Shown: positions 11,901 through 23,243 of the stretch, one piece after another | Layout: every line of letters begins with the position of its first letter | Position numbering within the stretch: the stretch's first letter is position 1 | NCBI GenBank assembly: GCA_002914845.1 | Contig: JXTC01000728.1 | Location: forward strand, 16,415 to 80,414 | Source of the DNA: Trema orientale | Lineage: Eukaryota > Streptophyta > Magnoliopsida > Rosales > Cannabaceae | Length of the DNA stretch: 64,000 nt | Direction of reading: 5' to 3' | Program-made: the position numbers and the translations under genes | Notes under the pieces: generated by a model | Seen by the model: only the letters and a program-made list of their open reading frames with translations | Told to the model about the DNA's origin: nothing | Database searches by the model: none

Positions 11901-14416
11901 AATTTCCTTAAACTTATTTTGAGCAAAACAAACTAAAAAGAAAGAAAAGAAAATAAAAGGAAAATATTAGGGAAAATCGAAAGCCGATTTAGTTTGATCA
12001 CCCAAAGACTGCAAAGATTGCTCATAATTGTAGTTCCAGGAGAATTACTAAATATTGACAATATCTAGAATTTTAACTCTACACTAGTTATGCCCCCTAT
12101 TCAATTTCCTGCATGCAAGTGTGTGTGTGTGTAAATAGCGAAAACACATTCAACTGCTTTTAACTCGGATCAGTTTATGCAAACTATTGACATGAAATTT
12201 GATCTTTAAGACAAGAACCTCATCTTTCTCCATAGGCTTGTTTTTCTAACCATCATCCACTAATGTAGACTACACATCACTGAAGATCAATAGGGCTTTC
12301 TAAAGCTTGTAATGTGAGGTTAGGATGAGGGTAAGATGACAAAGGCCTTTTACGGTTTAATCACCCTAGAGCACACATATTTCATTCCCGGATCTTACTT
12401 CTTTACAACCCCCTGAGCGAGACAATATACTTTCCCCTAAACTTAACTTTTACTTTATTGACTCTAATTACAAAATAAGCTCTCATCACGTGGCTGTACC
12501 CTCAAATCATTTTTATTTTTGTTTTGTTTTGTTTTGTTTTTTTGTTTTTTTTTTTGTTTATATAAAATGAGGGAATAGCATTATTCAAATGAGATATACT
12601 CTCTTCACCATTTCCACCATCACCTATTTTTCCATACGAATAACCACAATTACAACAATTATTTTCACATGTACTCAGGGTATAGAGTGAGGAATTGATA
12701 AATATTTAGAGGTTAGACTCAAAGTGTGGAAGTCAAGAAGATGATTTTAAGTTCAATAAGGGTTGACTAGGGTTTTTCTGAGTACCAAGGTAGGCTTGAA
12801 AAGGCTTAATCGGTCCAAAAATAGCCTAGGATTTCGCCTCAAATAGTTTTCAAATAAGTTCTAGAGTTTGATGAGATCTTAAGGCAATATCTAATTCGCA
12901 TAAACTTTCTCTAGGTGTCTGACATATTAAATACGTGTGGCTATGTTCTCAAGTTATGCAGTAAAATTTCAAGAAGACATAAACCAAATCAAAGTCAAGT
13001 ACACATATTAGGTCAATATCTAGAATTTTCCAAGACCTAACTTCCATTCAATCAAATTTCTTATCATTAGCCAAAAAGGGTGAACAAACTAAACCAATTT
13101 TTTTTTTTTTTGGAAAACAAAGCTGAAAACAAAACACACAACAAAGAAAATTAACAACACCAAATAAAGGCAAATATAAATACTCCCCCAGACTTAAAAT
13201 GAACATTGTTCTCAATGAAAAATAAAACACATAGGAAAGGTTAGAGTACTCCCCTGAAAGAAGGTATCTGATGTCTTCACCGTCATCACTATGAGGTGCA
13301 GGTGGAAGGAAGGGTCCTGGTATGTAGGTTTCCAACTCACCAAGCAAACAATGACAACTTCCTCACCAAAGTCACAATATCCTTGATATGTACTCCTTGG
13401 TCACTATATGGTATAGTTGAAACTAACCACCCAAAACTTGTTAAAATTTCTCCACAACAATTAATCTTGATTAGTAAATTGGAATTGAATCCCTAAATGT
13501 CCCCAAATTCAATATTCAAGCCACAAAAATTCACTTTGGACACTCATCAAATACCTAGAGTGCATGAACTATTTGTGCACAACCAACCTCTATATAATTC
13601 TCCAAAATTTGCCCAACACAATGATTATCAAGGGGAAACAAGATTTCACCAACAATTCATGAAATTGTCTCCAAAAATACTCAAGAAATCGGTGGAAACA
13701 CTTACTTGATGAGTGTGGAGTATGAGAGTCTTGAACTCTTAAGAGGAGGAGAAAAGAGAATTTGCTTGAATCTTATAACTCCTCAAGTTTTTGTATTGGA
13801 TATGATAAAAAGAGGTTGGTGAAAGTGATTGAAGGAATAATTTTGAGTGGAGAGTGAATATGGTGAAACTGGTGGTGAAAAACGGATTTTTGTGTGAAGA
13901 GGAAAGTGATGAAATGGGGGAGAACAAGGGGTTCGGGACTTTTGACCAGAACTAGTAGCGCCGTGGCACTATACATGCAGCACCACGGTGCTGTCCCTTT
14001 TTTTTTAATTTTTTTTTTGATATTTTTTTTGGAATTCTTTTTTTTTTTCCAGAAGTTTTTTTTTGTTTTTTTTTTGGAAGTTTTTTTTTTTCATTTTTTT
14101 TTTTTGAAGAGGGGGAAATTCTGGGAGGGCAGCACCGTGGCGCTAATGGTTCTGGAACTTTTTCAGAACCTGCAGTGCCGCGGTGCTATGAACAGAGTGC
14201 CACAGCACTCTGAACTAGTGCCACAATTTACACTATTTTGACCTTTTTTACATCAAACACTCCCACAAAAATGCACAAATTACCCTCCTCCCCCCAAACT
14301 CAAATATAGTCCAATGAACAACAAAATAACAGAAAACAAAAGTGAAAAACATCACTTAGGTTGCCTCCTATCTAGCGATTGGTTTAGTGTCCTCAGCCTG
14401 ACTTTGTTGAACTTCC
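11901..14416 (-). other. Non-coding 3' internal region of the Athila-type element
   Basis: 2.5 kb between the last pol remnant and the polypurine tract. On the minus strand it contains the conserved ATTGAGAACAATG...TTTAAGTCTGGGGG pair of blocks (near 13185-13220) that I associate with Athila/Tat 3' regions. It also has long poly-T runs (12515-12560, 13998-14105) and a palindrome cluster. Open frames here (for example 13048-13347 minus and 13497-13709 plus) show no homology I recognise. Confidence 0.6.
13957..14211. repeat. Palindrome cluster in Athila-type 3' region
   Basis: Contains AGCGCCGTGGCACT (13957), AGCACCACGGTGCT (13979-13992, perfect), AGCACCGTGGCGCT (14131-14144), AGTGCCGCGGTGCT (14074 plus 100, i.e. 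14174-14187) and AGAGTGCCACAGCACTCT (ending near 14211). A poly-T tract of about 100 bp lies between the two halves. The motif type is the same as in the LTRs of this element, although this is outside the LTR. Confidence 0.7.
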
Positions 14417-14623
14417 TCAAATCGGCTTTTCAAGAGGGGGCTTCCTCACGTTCCTTACTCCTCCTCTATCATAAAGTTTCAATCGTTGTTCGTAGACCCG
14501 AAACACACGTCCATCTTTTCTCTTTATGTCCACCATTCCAAAGGGAAATACTTTCTCAACAATGAAGGGCCGCAACCATTTTGGCATCAACTTGGGTGAG
14601 AACAACTTCAATCGAGACCTCAA
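14417..14623 (-). pseudogene. Integrase C-terminal remnant (gypsy)
   Basis: The minus strand reads SRLKLFSPKLMPKWLRPF, then VEKVFPFGMVDI and FRVYEQRLKLYDRG. This is the end of plant Athila/Tat integrase, where SRLKLFPGKL, W-GPF and V-GQRLKPY blocks normally sit. In a complete pol this segment follows about 1000 residues of RT, RNase H and integrase. Here it begins two codons after the end of the protease frame. The zinc-binding HHCC and DDE core are absent, so it cannot integrate DNA. Confidence 0.7.
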
Positions 14624-14626
14624 AAT

Positions 14627-15100
14627 TCAAACTTGTTGCCCTTGAACTAACATACACTTCAAATGTTTTTGGCCATTGCAACATCTCTCATCCACTGGAA
14701 CCTCTTCAATATGCCTTCTAATCACATCAATTCGGTAACATGAGCTTGTCTCCTCTGAAGCCTTGTTAGAGTGATAAATATTGAACTTGATTATATCTTC
14801 ATTCACCTTTAGAGACAACTCCACTTTAGATACATCAATCAAAGCTCCACTTGTAGCCAAGAAAGGTCGCCTAAGGATTAGAGGTATGTCTTGGTCCTCA
14901 TCCATATATAAAACCACAAAATCGGCTGGAAAAATAAATTTGTCAACTTTTGCCGACATGTCTTCAATGATTCCACGAACATAGGTGAAGGATCTATCCG
15001 CTAGTTGTAATGTGATGGTAGTTAGTTTGACTTGTCCAAGTCCCAGCTTTTTGAATAAGGAAAGGGGCATCAAATTGATGCTTGCCCCAATGTCACACAA
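14627..15100 (-). pseudogene. Athila/Tat retropepsin domain
   Basis: An aspartic protease core begins at the catalytic box CDIGASINLMP (Asp near 15094) and continues with FKKLGLGQVK, LQLADRS, GIIEDM, KVDKFIFPADFVVL and the flap-distal IPLILRRPFLATSGALIDV. The order and spacing match the retropepsins of Athila/Tat elements, where it cuts the gag-pol polyprotein. The catalytic triplet is intact (D-I-G instead of the common D-L-G), but the upstream linker to gag has a stop near 15240 and the downstream RT is deleted. As the longest clean ORF of the element it is its best-preserved part. Confidence 0.8.
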
Positions 15101-16844
15101 GGCCTTATCAAAGGATGAGCCGCCGATTATGCAAGGAATAGTGAAGCTGCCCAGATCTTTTACTTTTTGTGGTAGCTTTTTCTAGATTATGGCACTACAT
15201 TCCTCCGTCAACTTCACTATTTCAAATTCTTCTAACTTCCTCTACTTCGACATAATACCCTTCATGAACTTGACATAATTTGGCATTTGTTCAAGAGTAT
15301 CTACAAAAGGAATATTAATGTGAATTTTCTTAAAGATTTCTAAAAATTTTGAAAATTGAGAATCAAGCTTTTTTCTTTTGAAATCTTTGAGGATATGGAA
15401 GAGGAGTTTTAATAATTTGAGGATTATCAGGAAATAAAATAGTTTTCCGGTTAGAAACTTCCCCGATAGCATTTTCTTCTTCATTGTGCACATCAAGGGT
15501 TTGCTTCTCTTCGTGGCTAGATGGAAGTGTAGGCTTGGTAGCTTCTTGTCGCTTCTCTCCATCAATTTCTTTCCTGCTTCTTAGAGTTATGGTATTGCAA
15601 TGCTCATTGGGATTGCTTTCAGTATCACTTGGGAATTTCCCTCCTTATTGAGAATTAATTGGAGTCGCTAATTGCCCAAGTTAAACTTCAAAGGACTTCA
15701 TAATGGCAACCATACTACTCATGTGGGTTTCAATATTGTCCAACCTTGCCTCATTTTTGTTGAATCTCAATCTACTCTCCGAAATTAACAAACTCAAACT
15801 CTCCTCCAATGAATTTTTCTTCTCGGTCGACTGGTTATTAAATTCGAAAGGAGGTTGAAGTATATTTCCTGTATTACGAAGATAAATTCTCATGGTTTTA
15901 GAGTCTCGGGTGATAATATATAGGCAAGTTATTGGACAAGTTGTTACTTCGGTAATTAAAGTTTCGGTTGTTGATATATTGAACTTGCTCCGTATCACCA
16001 TCATCACCAACAAAAGAAGTGCTAGCAAATATTAATGGCTCCTTGATTGATGAAGCTTCTCTAGTATTGAGAGCCGCAATTTGGTTTGTTAGAGCCAACA
16101 TTTGAGCTGAAAGTGATACAATAGGATCCACTTCATGAATTCCAGCCGCCTTCTTCAAAATTGACCGCTCATTGGACCATTGGTAGTTGTTGCATGCCAT
16201 TTCCTCCAACAATAATTGGGCTTCTTCAACGGTTTTGTACAAGAGAGTACCATCGGCCGCCGCATCAACAATTGTTCTTGTTTGCCCATTCAATCCATTA
16301 TAGAATAATTGGATTTGGAACCAATCTTGGTATCCATGTTGGGGGTACTTTCTAATGAGGTCTTTAAAATACTCCTAAGCTTCATAAAGTAGTTCAAAGT
16401 CTAATTGGCAAAATTGTTCAATCTCATCTCGAAGTAGAGAGGTCTTTGATAGGGGGAAGAACTTTAGAAGGAATTGTTGAGCTAAGTCTTCCCATGTTGC
16501 AACACAACCCAGTTGCAAAGATTGCAGCCATCCTCGCGCCTTGTCCCTAAGGGAAAAAGGAAACAAGAGCAATCGAATAATATCCTCCAAAACACCATTC
16601 ATCTTAATGGTGTCACAAATCTCCGAGAACATGGCCAAATGCACATTTGGTCTTCATTAGGCAAACCTCCATATTGATTTTGTTGAACCATACTAATGAG
16701 AGCCAGTTTCAACTCAAAATTGTTGGTATTGATGGTTTGCCTCCGAATTCCAGAATAATTCTCGTTGACAATGGGCTTGAAATAATCCCGTAAGGCTCCA
16801 GCTTGTTGAGGATTTACTTGTTGGTTGTTGGCCTCCTCCGCCAT
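15101..16844 (-). pseudogene. Gypsy gag, frameshifted
   Basis: The start is at 16844 (MAEEANNQQVNPQQ...LRDYFKP). A frameshift near 16610 leads to EICDTIKMNGV, then LLLFPFSLRDKARGWLQSL and W-EDLAQQFLLKFFP. These are the conserved retrotransposon gag (capsid) blocks of Athila-type elements. After a gap at 16300-16370 it resumes with QLFYNGLN-like residues and AADGTLLYKTVEEAQ...LLEEMACNNYQW. The nucleocapsid-proximal part is shredded by stops between 15240 and 16030. Capsid protein would assemble the virus-like particle around element RNA. Confidence 0.75.
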
Positions 16845-17073
16845 GATTTGAGCTCTTTATTGTCTTCTTTGTTGTGTTAGCCTTCGGCAATTGCGTTCAA
16901 TCTCAGAATCAAATGATAATAATTCCAAGCTACGGGCTCTTCGCATAAGCCACAAAGAAGAGATACCTAACAAGCAATAATAACAATAAGAACAAAATAA
17001 GTAAAAAGAATAAAATGTCTAAATTAAAATCAAGATTACTTAGTAACAATATTAGTAGTAATTCAATTGCCAA

Positions 17074-17091
17074 TCCCCGGCAACGGTGCCA
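17074..17091 (-). other. Primer binding site, tRNA-Asp type
   Basis: The minus strand reads TGGCACCGTTGCCGGGGA, one base from the canonical Athila/Tat site TGGCGCCGTTGCCGGGGA. It lies 7 bases inside the inner LTR end at 17099. Confidence 0.85.
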
Positions 17092-17098
17092 AAAACTT

Positions 17099-18399
17099 AT
17101 TCACGAAATATTACTGCAAGTGCACAGTATCAAGTTTTATAGTAAAATAGTAAATAGAGTTGTCGTACCCACAAGGATTGGTATTGAAATTCTACTAAAT
17201 ACCGTAATTGGGTAATCTTAATTTTATCTAGACAATTCGAATTGATTATAGATATATAGTGATTAAAGAAAATTTAAAATACAAAATTAAATATCACAAA
17301 ACAATTGTAAATATAAAGGGAAGTAACAATAGAAATGAATTCTAGAGGTTTGACTTCACCTAACTATCCACTATGTCTTTCAATCAATAATACCACTTGA
17401 TTAATTTTCCTAGTTTTTAAGCAAGAACTCAAAATTATTTCTACTCCCTCTCCCAAGTACCGAGTAAAAAATACCCTTAAATTCCAATTTCAATATGTCT
17501 ATTCAAAATTGAGAAAACAAGAGTTCATTACGTTTTGTAGTTCTTAATAACAAGCTTCAAAGGATTCATAGGTTTTCTCAAACACTATAACATCCTAGGT
17601 TGTGTTATTCTAGTCAATCTATAAAAATCCCCTCTCTCAAGTATCGGATTCTAGAAATCAAAACTTCCCAATGGTTGCTAAACAATTGAGAAGCATTAAG
17701 AGCAAAATAACACAAATAAACCAATGAAAAGTCATCACAAAATTGATATTGAAAACTCAAGACATAGCTTCAGGTATAGGTTACATCATTCCTCTAGATA
17801 AAATGCTTAGTTCATAATGGGAAAGAAGAAATACAAACTAAATAATAATAACATCATGAAAAGAAGAGATGAGAAAGAAAAACTCTTTGATTTGGTGAGA
17901 TTCCCTTCACATCCTCCTCTTCATTCTCCTTGTTCCTTGAAAATGGTTGAGCAAGCTCTGAAAAATGCCTCCCTAGATCTGTGTCTTAGATCGCAAAAGA
18001 TCTCTTTTATATCCCCTTGGCGGCTAGGTCAAATTTGGCCAAAAAGTGCCAGAACACGTGCCAGCGCTGCGGCGCTGAAAATTGTCGTTTAGCACGACAC
18101 GAGAGCGCCGCGGCGCTCGGTATATAGTGCTGCGGCGCTAGGACAAAAACAGGGTAGTGCCGTGGCGCTCTGGGTTCTGGAAAAAGTTCCAGAACCTTGG
18201 GTGCCACGGTGCTTGAGCTTCTACCTAAAACGCCTCAATTTGTTCTTTACCAACTTGGTGAGCTCATCTAATACTTCTATAATTATTCAAAACCTGAGAA
18301 AAATGAATAAAAATACGAGAACTTAGAGAGAAATCATGGAAATTAAGCAAATAAGGAGATAAAATCGTAACAAAATAAGTGAATAAAATTCACTTATTA
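17099..18399 (-). mobile_element. 5' LTR of the Athila-type element
   Basis: 1301 bp. The terminal TG and CA are mutated to TA at both ends (17099-17100 and 18398-18399), but the boundaries are fixed by alignment to the other LTR, by the primer site and by the ACAAG duplication. It shows what the 3' LTR looked like before the solo LTR landed in it. Confidence 0.85.
18063..18214. repeat. Palindrome array in 5' LTR
   Basis: Contains AGCGCTGCGGCGCT (18063), GAGCGCCGCGGCGCTC (near 18103-18118, perfect), AGTGCTGCGGCGCT, AGTGCCGTGGCGCT and GTGCCACGGTGCT (18201). It has fewer units than the sister array at 11498-11714. Confidence 0.8.
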
Positions 18400-18404
18400 A
18401 CAAG

Positions 18405-19166
18405 TGAGCAATCTTCTCTTTAGTTTTGGAGTGCTTCACGTGATTTACTACTTAAGCATCTTTAAAAGCTTGTATAAACTCCTTCTCAATCATGTTGGAG
18501 AGCTAAACTAGCACATAAATATTGTCGTTGAAATGCAAACAGTTTTGGAAATTATAGGGACATAAATTGTTAAGAACTTCAATTGGTGCTAGAGCATGAA
18601 CAATGAATCTAGAGTACATGGTGGCGAGGTGTGTTATCAAAATATATATCGTAACAATATAGAAAAATAGAGTGCTACATAGTGGGAAAAGAAGAAAGGA
18701 TTCAAGTTTTTCCACAACTAAGATCTACAAATATAAACGAGTTAGTATTTAATCTAAATTATCAAATCGTTTAGAAATAATCACCTCAAGTTCCTCAAGT
18801 TAGAGAAACAATTCCTATACATGACGAGGAGTTTAGAAGTGAAACCCTGAACCTAGCTAAAGAACATGAACCCTACTGATGAAAAGATCGAACCCTAGTA
18901 GGGATGATCACAAAAGGTTCTTCATTGGTGCTCTAATGAAGACCTCGAACCTTAGTAGGGATAATTACCAAAGATTGTTCACTTGTGTTCTCTTTCGTCG
19001 GCAGTATCTTAGTAAAGATAGTGAGAATCCCAAATCTCAACAAAATATTAACCTTGTGAACTGATCCTGAAGAATAAGAATTCTCCAAGAAGAAAAGAGT
19101 AATGAAATCTCTTTAGAATGTATTCCTACATAGAAATATTAACCTAAGGAAAATCATGAAAATAAT
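18405..19166 (-). other. Interrupted sequence right of the Athila element; remnant copia interior
   Basis: Lies between the target duplication and the primer site of the copia LTR at 19179. The minus strand 18406-18500 continues the frame of 8784-9040. A 56-bp direct repeat is at 18888-19000 (TCGAACC-TAGTAGGGAT repeated). No named protein domain was recognised. Confidence 0.4.
18888..19000. repeat. 56-bp tandem repeat, two copies
   Basis: Copies start at 18888 and 18944 with TCGAACCCTAGTAGGGAT and TCGAACCTTAGTAGGGAT, and then diverge over the following ~40 bases. Confidence 0.6.
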
Positions 19167-19836
19167 TCTGATACCTTATGAGAAAGAGAGAAGAAAATTT
19201 CTTTCAGAGAAAGATAAGAAAAAATTATTTATCAATTGGAATTGAAGGGATGAGAAAAGCTTAGTAGAGGAGTCCTATTTATATATTAGTAGAAAGGAGA
19301 GAAATAAGTCATTTAGAAGTAATATCTGATTAAACTCTCTACACTTGAATAAGAAAAGAGTCTAAAGTTATCCACTAGTCTTTCTTGCACAATGCCTGCC
19401 CATGAAATTTTTCAAATTACTTTTCAAAAGATTATTTTTCTATTCACTTAAAATAAATTCCATAATCAGAAATTATTTGCTTGTAAGAGTTTCCAATAAA
19501 GCAGTTGTCATAAATAAAAAGATAAGAAATTATCTATTGTAATTATTTTTCAATTCAGAGTTCATAGTATTAGTCACTGAGAAATTGAAGACATATTAAA
19601 CTCACTAGTAGGGATTTAAGGGCTAATTTGTTACCAGTATACAGGATCCTATTATAAATAGGAGCCTATCTTTCCATGTTTGAATCATGTTAAAGATTAA
19701 TCGCGTCAATACTCACTATGCATCAATGATTGCACTCTAATTACATAGAAACATTCAAATATATCCTTATACTATGTTATGTAATTGGAATATACTATGT
19801 AATACTTAATGACCAAAATACTCTCAAGTGCTAACA
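19167..19836 (-). mobile_element. Copia 5' LTR with primer binding site
   Basis: The LTR runs 19179-19836 (658 bp): plus-strand start TGAGAAAGAG and end AGTGCTAACA, so on the minus strand it begins TGTTAGCACTTGAG. Directly inside it, minus-strand AGGTATCAGA (19167-19176) is a near match to the initiator tRNA-Met site TGGTATCAGA. A minus-strand TATA-like TATTTATAATAGG lies near 19650. The interior to the left has no recognisable copia genes, so this is a 5' remnant. Confidence 0.65.
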
Positions 19837-20845
19837 ATAGATAGAAGAAGGTTACTTAGAGTTATATTCGAGGATATAAGTGACTACATGGCTCAATAAT
19901 TAATTATTCATACATCGGATGATATGACATAAGAATGACTACATGGAAACTTTTCACAATTGGAAACTTTCCATCGATAATATTACATCATATTTAGCCA
20001 TGCTTTTGTCAACAACCAAAACCAAACATGTTTTCGCATAATATTCCATATTCCGAATCGTTATGGATAGAAAATTAAGGCACTGACCTCCCAATATAGC
20101 CAGTTTATACATTGTGGATATGACTTTACTATAATAAAATGATCTAAAACTCAACCTCTACACATGCATCCCTCAGGAATGAGAGCATCATACATTGTTA
20201 AGACTTTAATTAATTTCTTAGGCAGTCAATTTGGAAACAATCTAATCTACAACCCTATTCAAGTACGCTCTTAAAAGTACTTCAATATATAATTGCTCAA
20301 GTTATAAATTTTTTGTATGACCGAATCAAGTCAAACTACTAATAAAATAGAAGTCTATGTGTTATATAATCTAATGGATAAGATTAAGATGACATGTTTT
20401 TAACCAACAAAATGAACTACATTTTAGCATGATATGATGAGTAAGTTTCATGTGTGCACCTATGGTATGTTCAGTATATCTTTCTAGACACTTTTCTAAC
20501 ATACTGAAGTCATTAATTCAAATTCCGCATATCTGTAATCATCAAAACTTTTATTGAATAGAAATGTTGAGAGCATTCATTACATAATAAAAGCTAGGTG
20601 ACTTTACTAGGCAATATCCCCAGCTATGTGGCTTTATAAGAGCATAACTCTATTTTCTTAATAGTATTGTAAACATCAGGATGAAAGTAGCATTTTTCCA
20701 ATGAGTAAAAATAGCAGGATTACTAAGTTATGTAGATTGGAGACAACTAGTTCGAGATCATCACTGTTGGCATTGAAAGAGACCAGCGATGTTGGCCAAA
20801 ATGTCATAAGGATGGCTACAACTATAGGTTTTAAGGACATAAGAG
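19837..20845. other. AT-rich interval, no clear gene
   Basis: Nothing convincing was found. The minus-strand stretch 19954-20154 ends in KYDVILSMESF, faintly like the VILGMDWL block of gypsy proteases, but it has no supporting context. Confidence 0.35.
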
Positions 20846-22130
20846 GTTGTTGTTGGGATATTTGCTCTAGAAAGTAGATTTCATATGTACCCTTTAGTAT
20901 GAATAATTTTCTCTTATATGTAATTATGATATGTTGCTAGATTAAATTATTTCAGTAGAATAGTTTATTTATCTGAAAAAGATTCTATGACTTTATTTGT
21001 ATAAAAAGAAATAAACATGATTAAGTGTTAATTATAGGGAGACTAGTTTCTTTATCTAAGTCTAAATTAACTAGTTCACAATCTGTAAATAAAGATGGAA
21101 TACTTTATTTACTATAGATTTTAGTATTTATCTATCTTAACGGGGATGATGTATCTCAAATCATTGAAGTGAATCTTCTGATAGAAACACTATATAAGTT
21201 ATGTATATTGAACCGGACCAGGTAATATAAAAAATTGAAGTGCTGTAACTTAATTCTTAATATTACCACAAACTAGCACTAAGCATGTAGTTCTTAATTC
21301 TTAGTATTTGGTTGGACTTATTTTCTTTAATTTGTTAAAAGACTAGCCTCTGTGAAGTTCACAGCGAACTCTGACATATTGGAGGTTACGATTTATAAAT
21401 TAATGGGAACATCAAATACATAAGGATACTATATATTAATATCACTTTAGGGTCTTTCAAGATTCATGGAATAATAAAATATAATATATTAATATTCACT
21501 TTGTGAATTGTTGATAATTTTGTCTAAGTAGCCATTGAGAACAAAATTACCGACAACGTTATTCCTTGATAGAAAGATGGTAATGTAAAGATAAATATGT
21601 ATTGGAGCGGTGTTACAGTAATTTCACCTATCCAACTACAGTATTGTATAGGAATTTTACATATATAAAATAAGCTAGATGGATCGGTTAGTCAAGGCTA
21701 GTTGATTAAATCTCTATAAAAGGCATGACATTTAATCTAGGAGTGCAATATTAGACCTTTAGTGTAGTATCCCCTTTACTAATAGTATTTACATGAATAC
21801 TATAACAAGAATTATTATGTATTTATTATATTATTAGAGCTTAGGTTATTTGAATCCATTAGGTCCCTTGTCCAGCTCAACAGAGCTCATTAATTAATGG
21901 GTGGTATTTGTGAAATTAGTTTCGTAAAATTGTATAAGATAATGATTTTATATAGAAGTTGGTATTTTTATAAATAAGCTAGATGGATTAGATATATTTA
22001 TAAAAATATACCCAAAACCTAAATTAGAGAACACACCCAATTCTAATTAGACTATAATTAACAGTTTTGAGCCTCATATATATAAGTAATGTGAGAGAAA
22101 AAACTGTGCAATTTTTACACTAGTATCACA

Positions 22131-22175
<45 letters not shown>

Positions 22176-22684
22176 GAGAATTTCGGCTAAGCACGGTGAA
22201 CCATAGTTACTATGCAATTCGGCCATACTCATTCCGGAGAGAAGAAAATCGTTTTCTAAAAAATCTCACGTACTCATCTCAAGCAACTGTGTCTAGAAAA
22301 TCACGAAAGTGTTCTTAATTATTCTCTAACGAAGGATTCAACTTAGTGCCCACTCACCTCATATTCCAAGAGATAGAGAATAGATAAGAAGATTTAGGGT
22401 TAGAGGTTTGATCATTATCAACGAAGAGATCTTGGCGGAGCATGCATATCAAAAGGTAAACGCAAAAATCCCTTCTCTAGTATTTATGTATCTAGATTTG
22501 ATTTATATTATATATAATCATGTATGTGATATATGCATGTTTTTTTGTTATGAAAATATATTTTCATGTAAAAATTTTAAAACCTAAATCTACTAATTTT
22601 TCCGCTACATTCATTAAGTATTCATGTAGTTTCTATTGAATCTATGCATGTATATTTTTACTTAGTGTTAGTTTAATTTCTAGC
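20846..22684 (+). mobile_element. Probable copia-type LTR, approximate limits
   Basis: Starts TGTTGGGATATTTG, carries a GAACCGGACCAGG block (near 21213) and a GAATCCATTAGGTCCC...CAGCTCA block (near 21854), features I associate with long plant copia LTRs. It has a (GA)n tract and ends near TTTCTAGCA at 22684, with a degraded primer-site-like stretch after it. The second block recurs at 53569-53590. No target duplication or partner LTR was found, so both limits are provisional. Confidence 0.4.
22135..22172. repeat. (GA)n microsatellite
   Basis: An uninterrupted run of about 19 GA units. Confidence 0.9.
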
Positions 22685-23100
22685 AATTATAACTTCAGAA
22701 TGGTAAATGACAACATTCGGTGGCGGCAAGGGTAGAGTGTGGCCGATTTTTAGATCTAGGATTATCTTTTTTTTTTTCCTTTCTAGTCTAAATAGTATTG
22801 GATGTCTCAAATATTTTGGACTAATAACTACTTTTTTTTAATATAAAATTTAATTTCTTTTGTCTTATTTTTTTGTAGCTTTTTAGAAGCAAAAGAAAAA
22901 AAAATTAAAAGATATACAGATTGATACCAATTGATCATGTAGGATTAGATGAAAAAAGAGAACAACAAGAGATAATAGCAAATTAAGAAGATAGAAAAAT
23001 AAATTACATGTTAGAGAAAATGTAGACAAAACAGGATCAAGATAGAGAACTCGAAAAGGAAAAAAAAGAACCATAAAGGGATATAACTCAATAATTCATT
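22685..23100. other. Interval left of the CACTA element
   Basis: 22940-23090 is a diverged copy of 8292-8430 (shared TGTAGGATTAGATGA and AGGATCAAGATAGAGAACTC). No coding function was recognised. Confidence 0.5.
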
Positions 23101-23243
23101 CACTACAAAAAAATAAATGCTATAGTGATGACTTGTTGTCGCTATAGGTGAGCTCTATAGCGACGACGTCACTGAGTCGTCGCTGTATGAGGTCAAAGTT
23201 CGAAATTTGACCTAAGAGAGATATAGTGACAAAAAAAATGAAG

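Larger units (their letters stand above)
9046..18399 (-). mobile_element. Athila/Tat-type Ty3/gypsy element with both LTRs and a pol deletion
   Basis: The ends are flanked by a perfect 5-bp target duplication ACAAG (9041-9045 and 18400-18404). The right copy, 17099-18399 (1301 bp), is the 5' LTR; the left copy, 9046-11900, is the 3' LTR and contains a nested solo LTR. Inside the 5' LTR is a tRNA-Asp primer site. Beside the 3' LTR a short purine-rich tract (minus strand AAGGAAATT, ending at 11901) serves as polypurine tract. The internal order is gag, protease, then only the C-terminal end of integrase, then a ~2.5-kb non-coding 3' region. RT, RNase H and the integrase core are absent. The retropepsin and tRNA-Asp site place it with Athila/Tat. 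Confidence 0.85.

Noticed and set aside
19954..20154. Gypsy protease fragment
   Set aside because: Only one weak block (VILSMESF) resembles a retropepsin. No active site or neighbouring pol domains.
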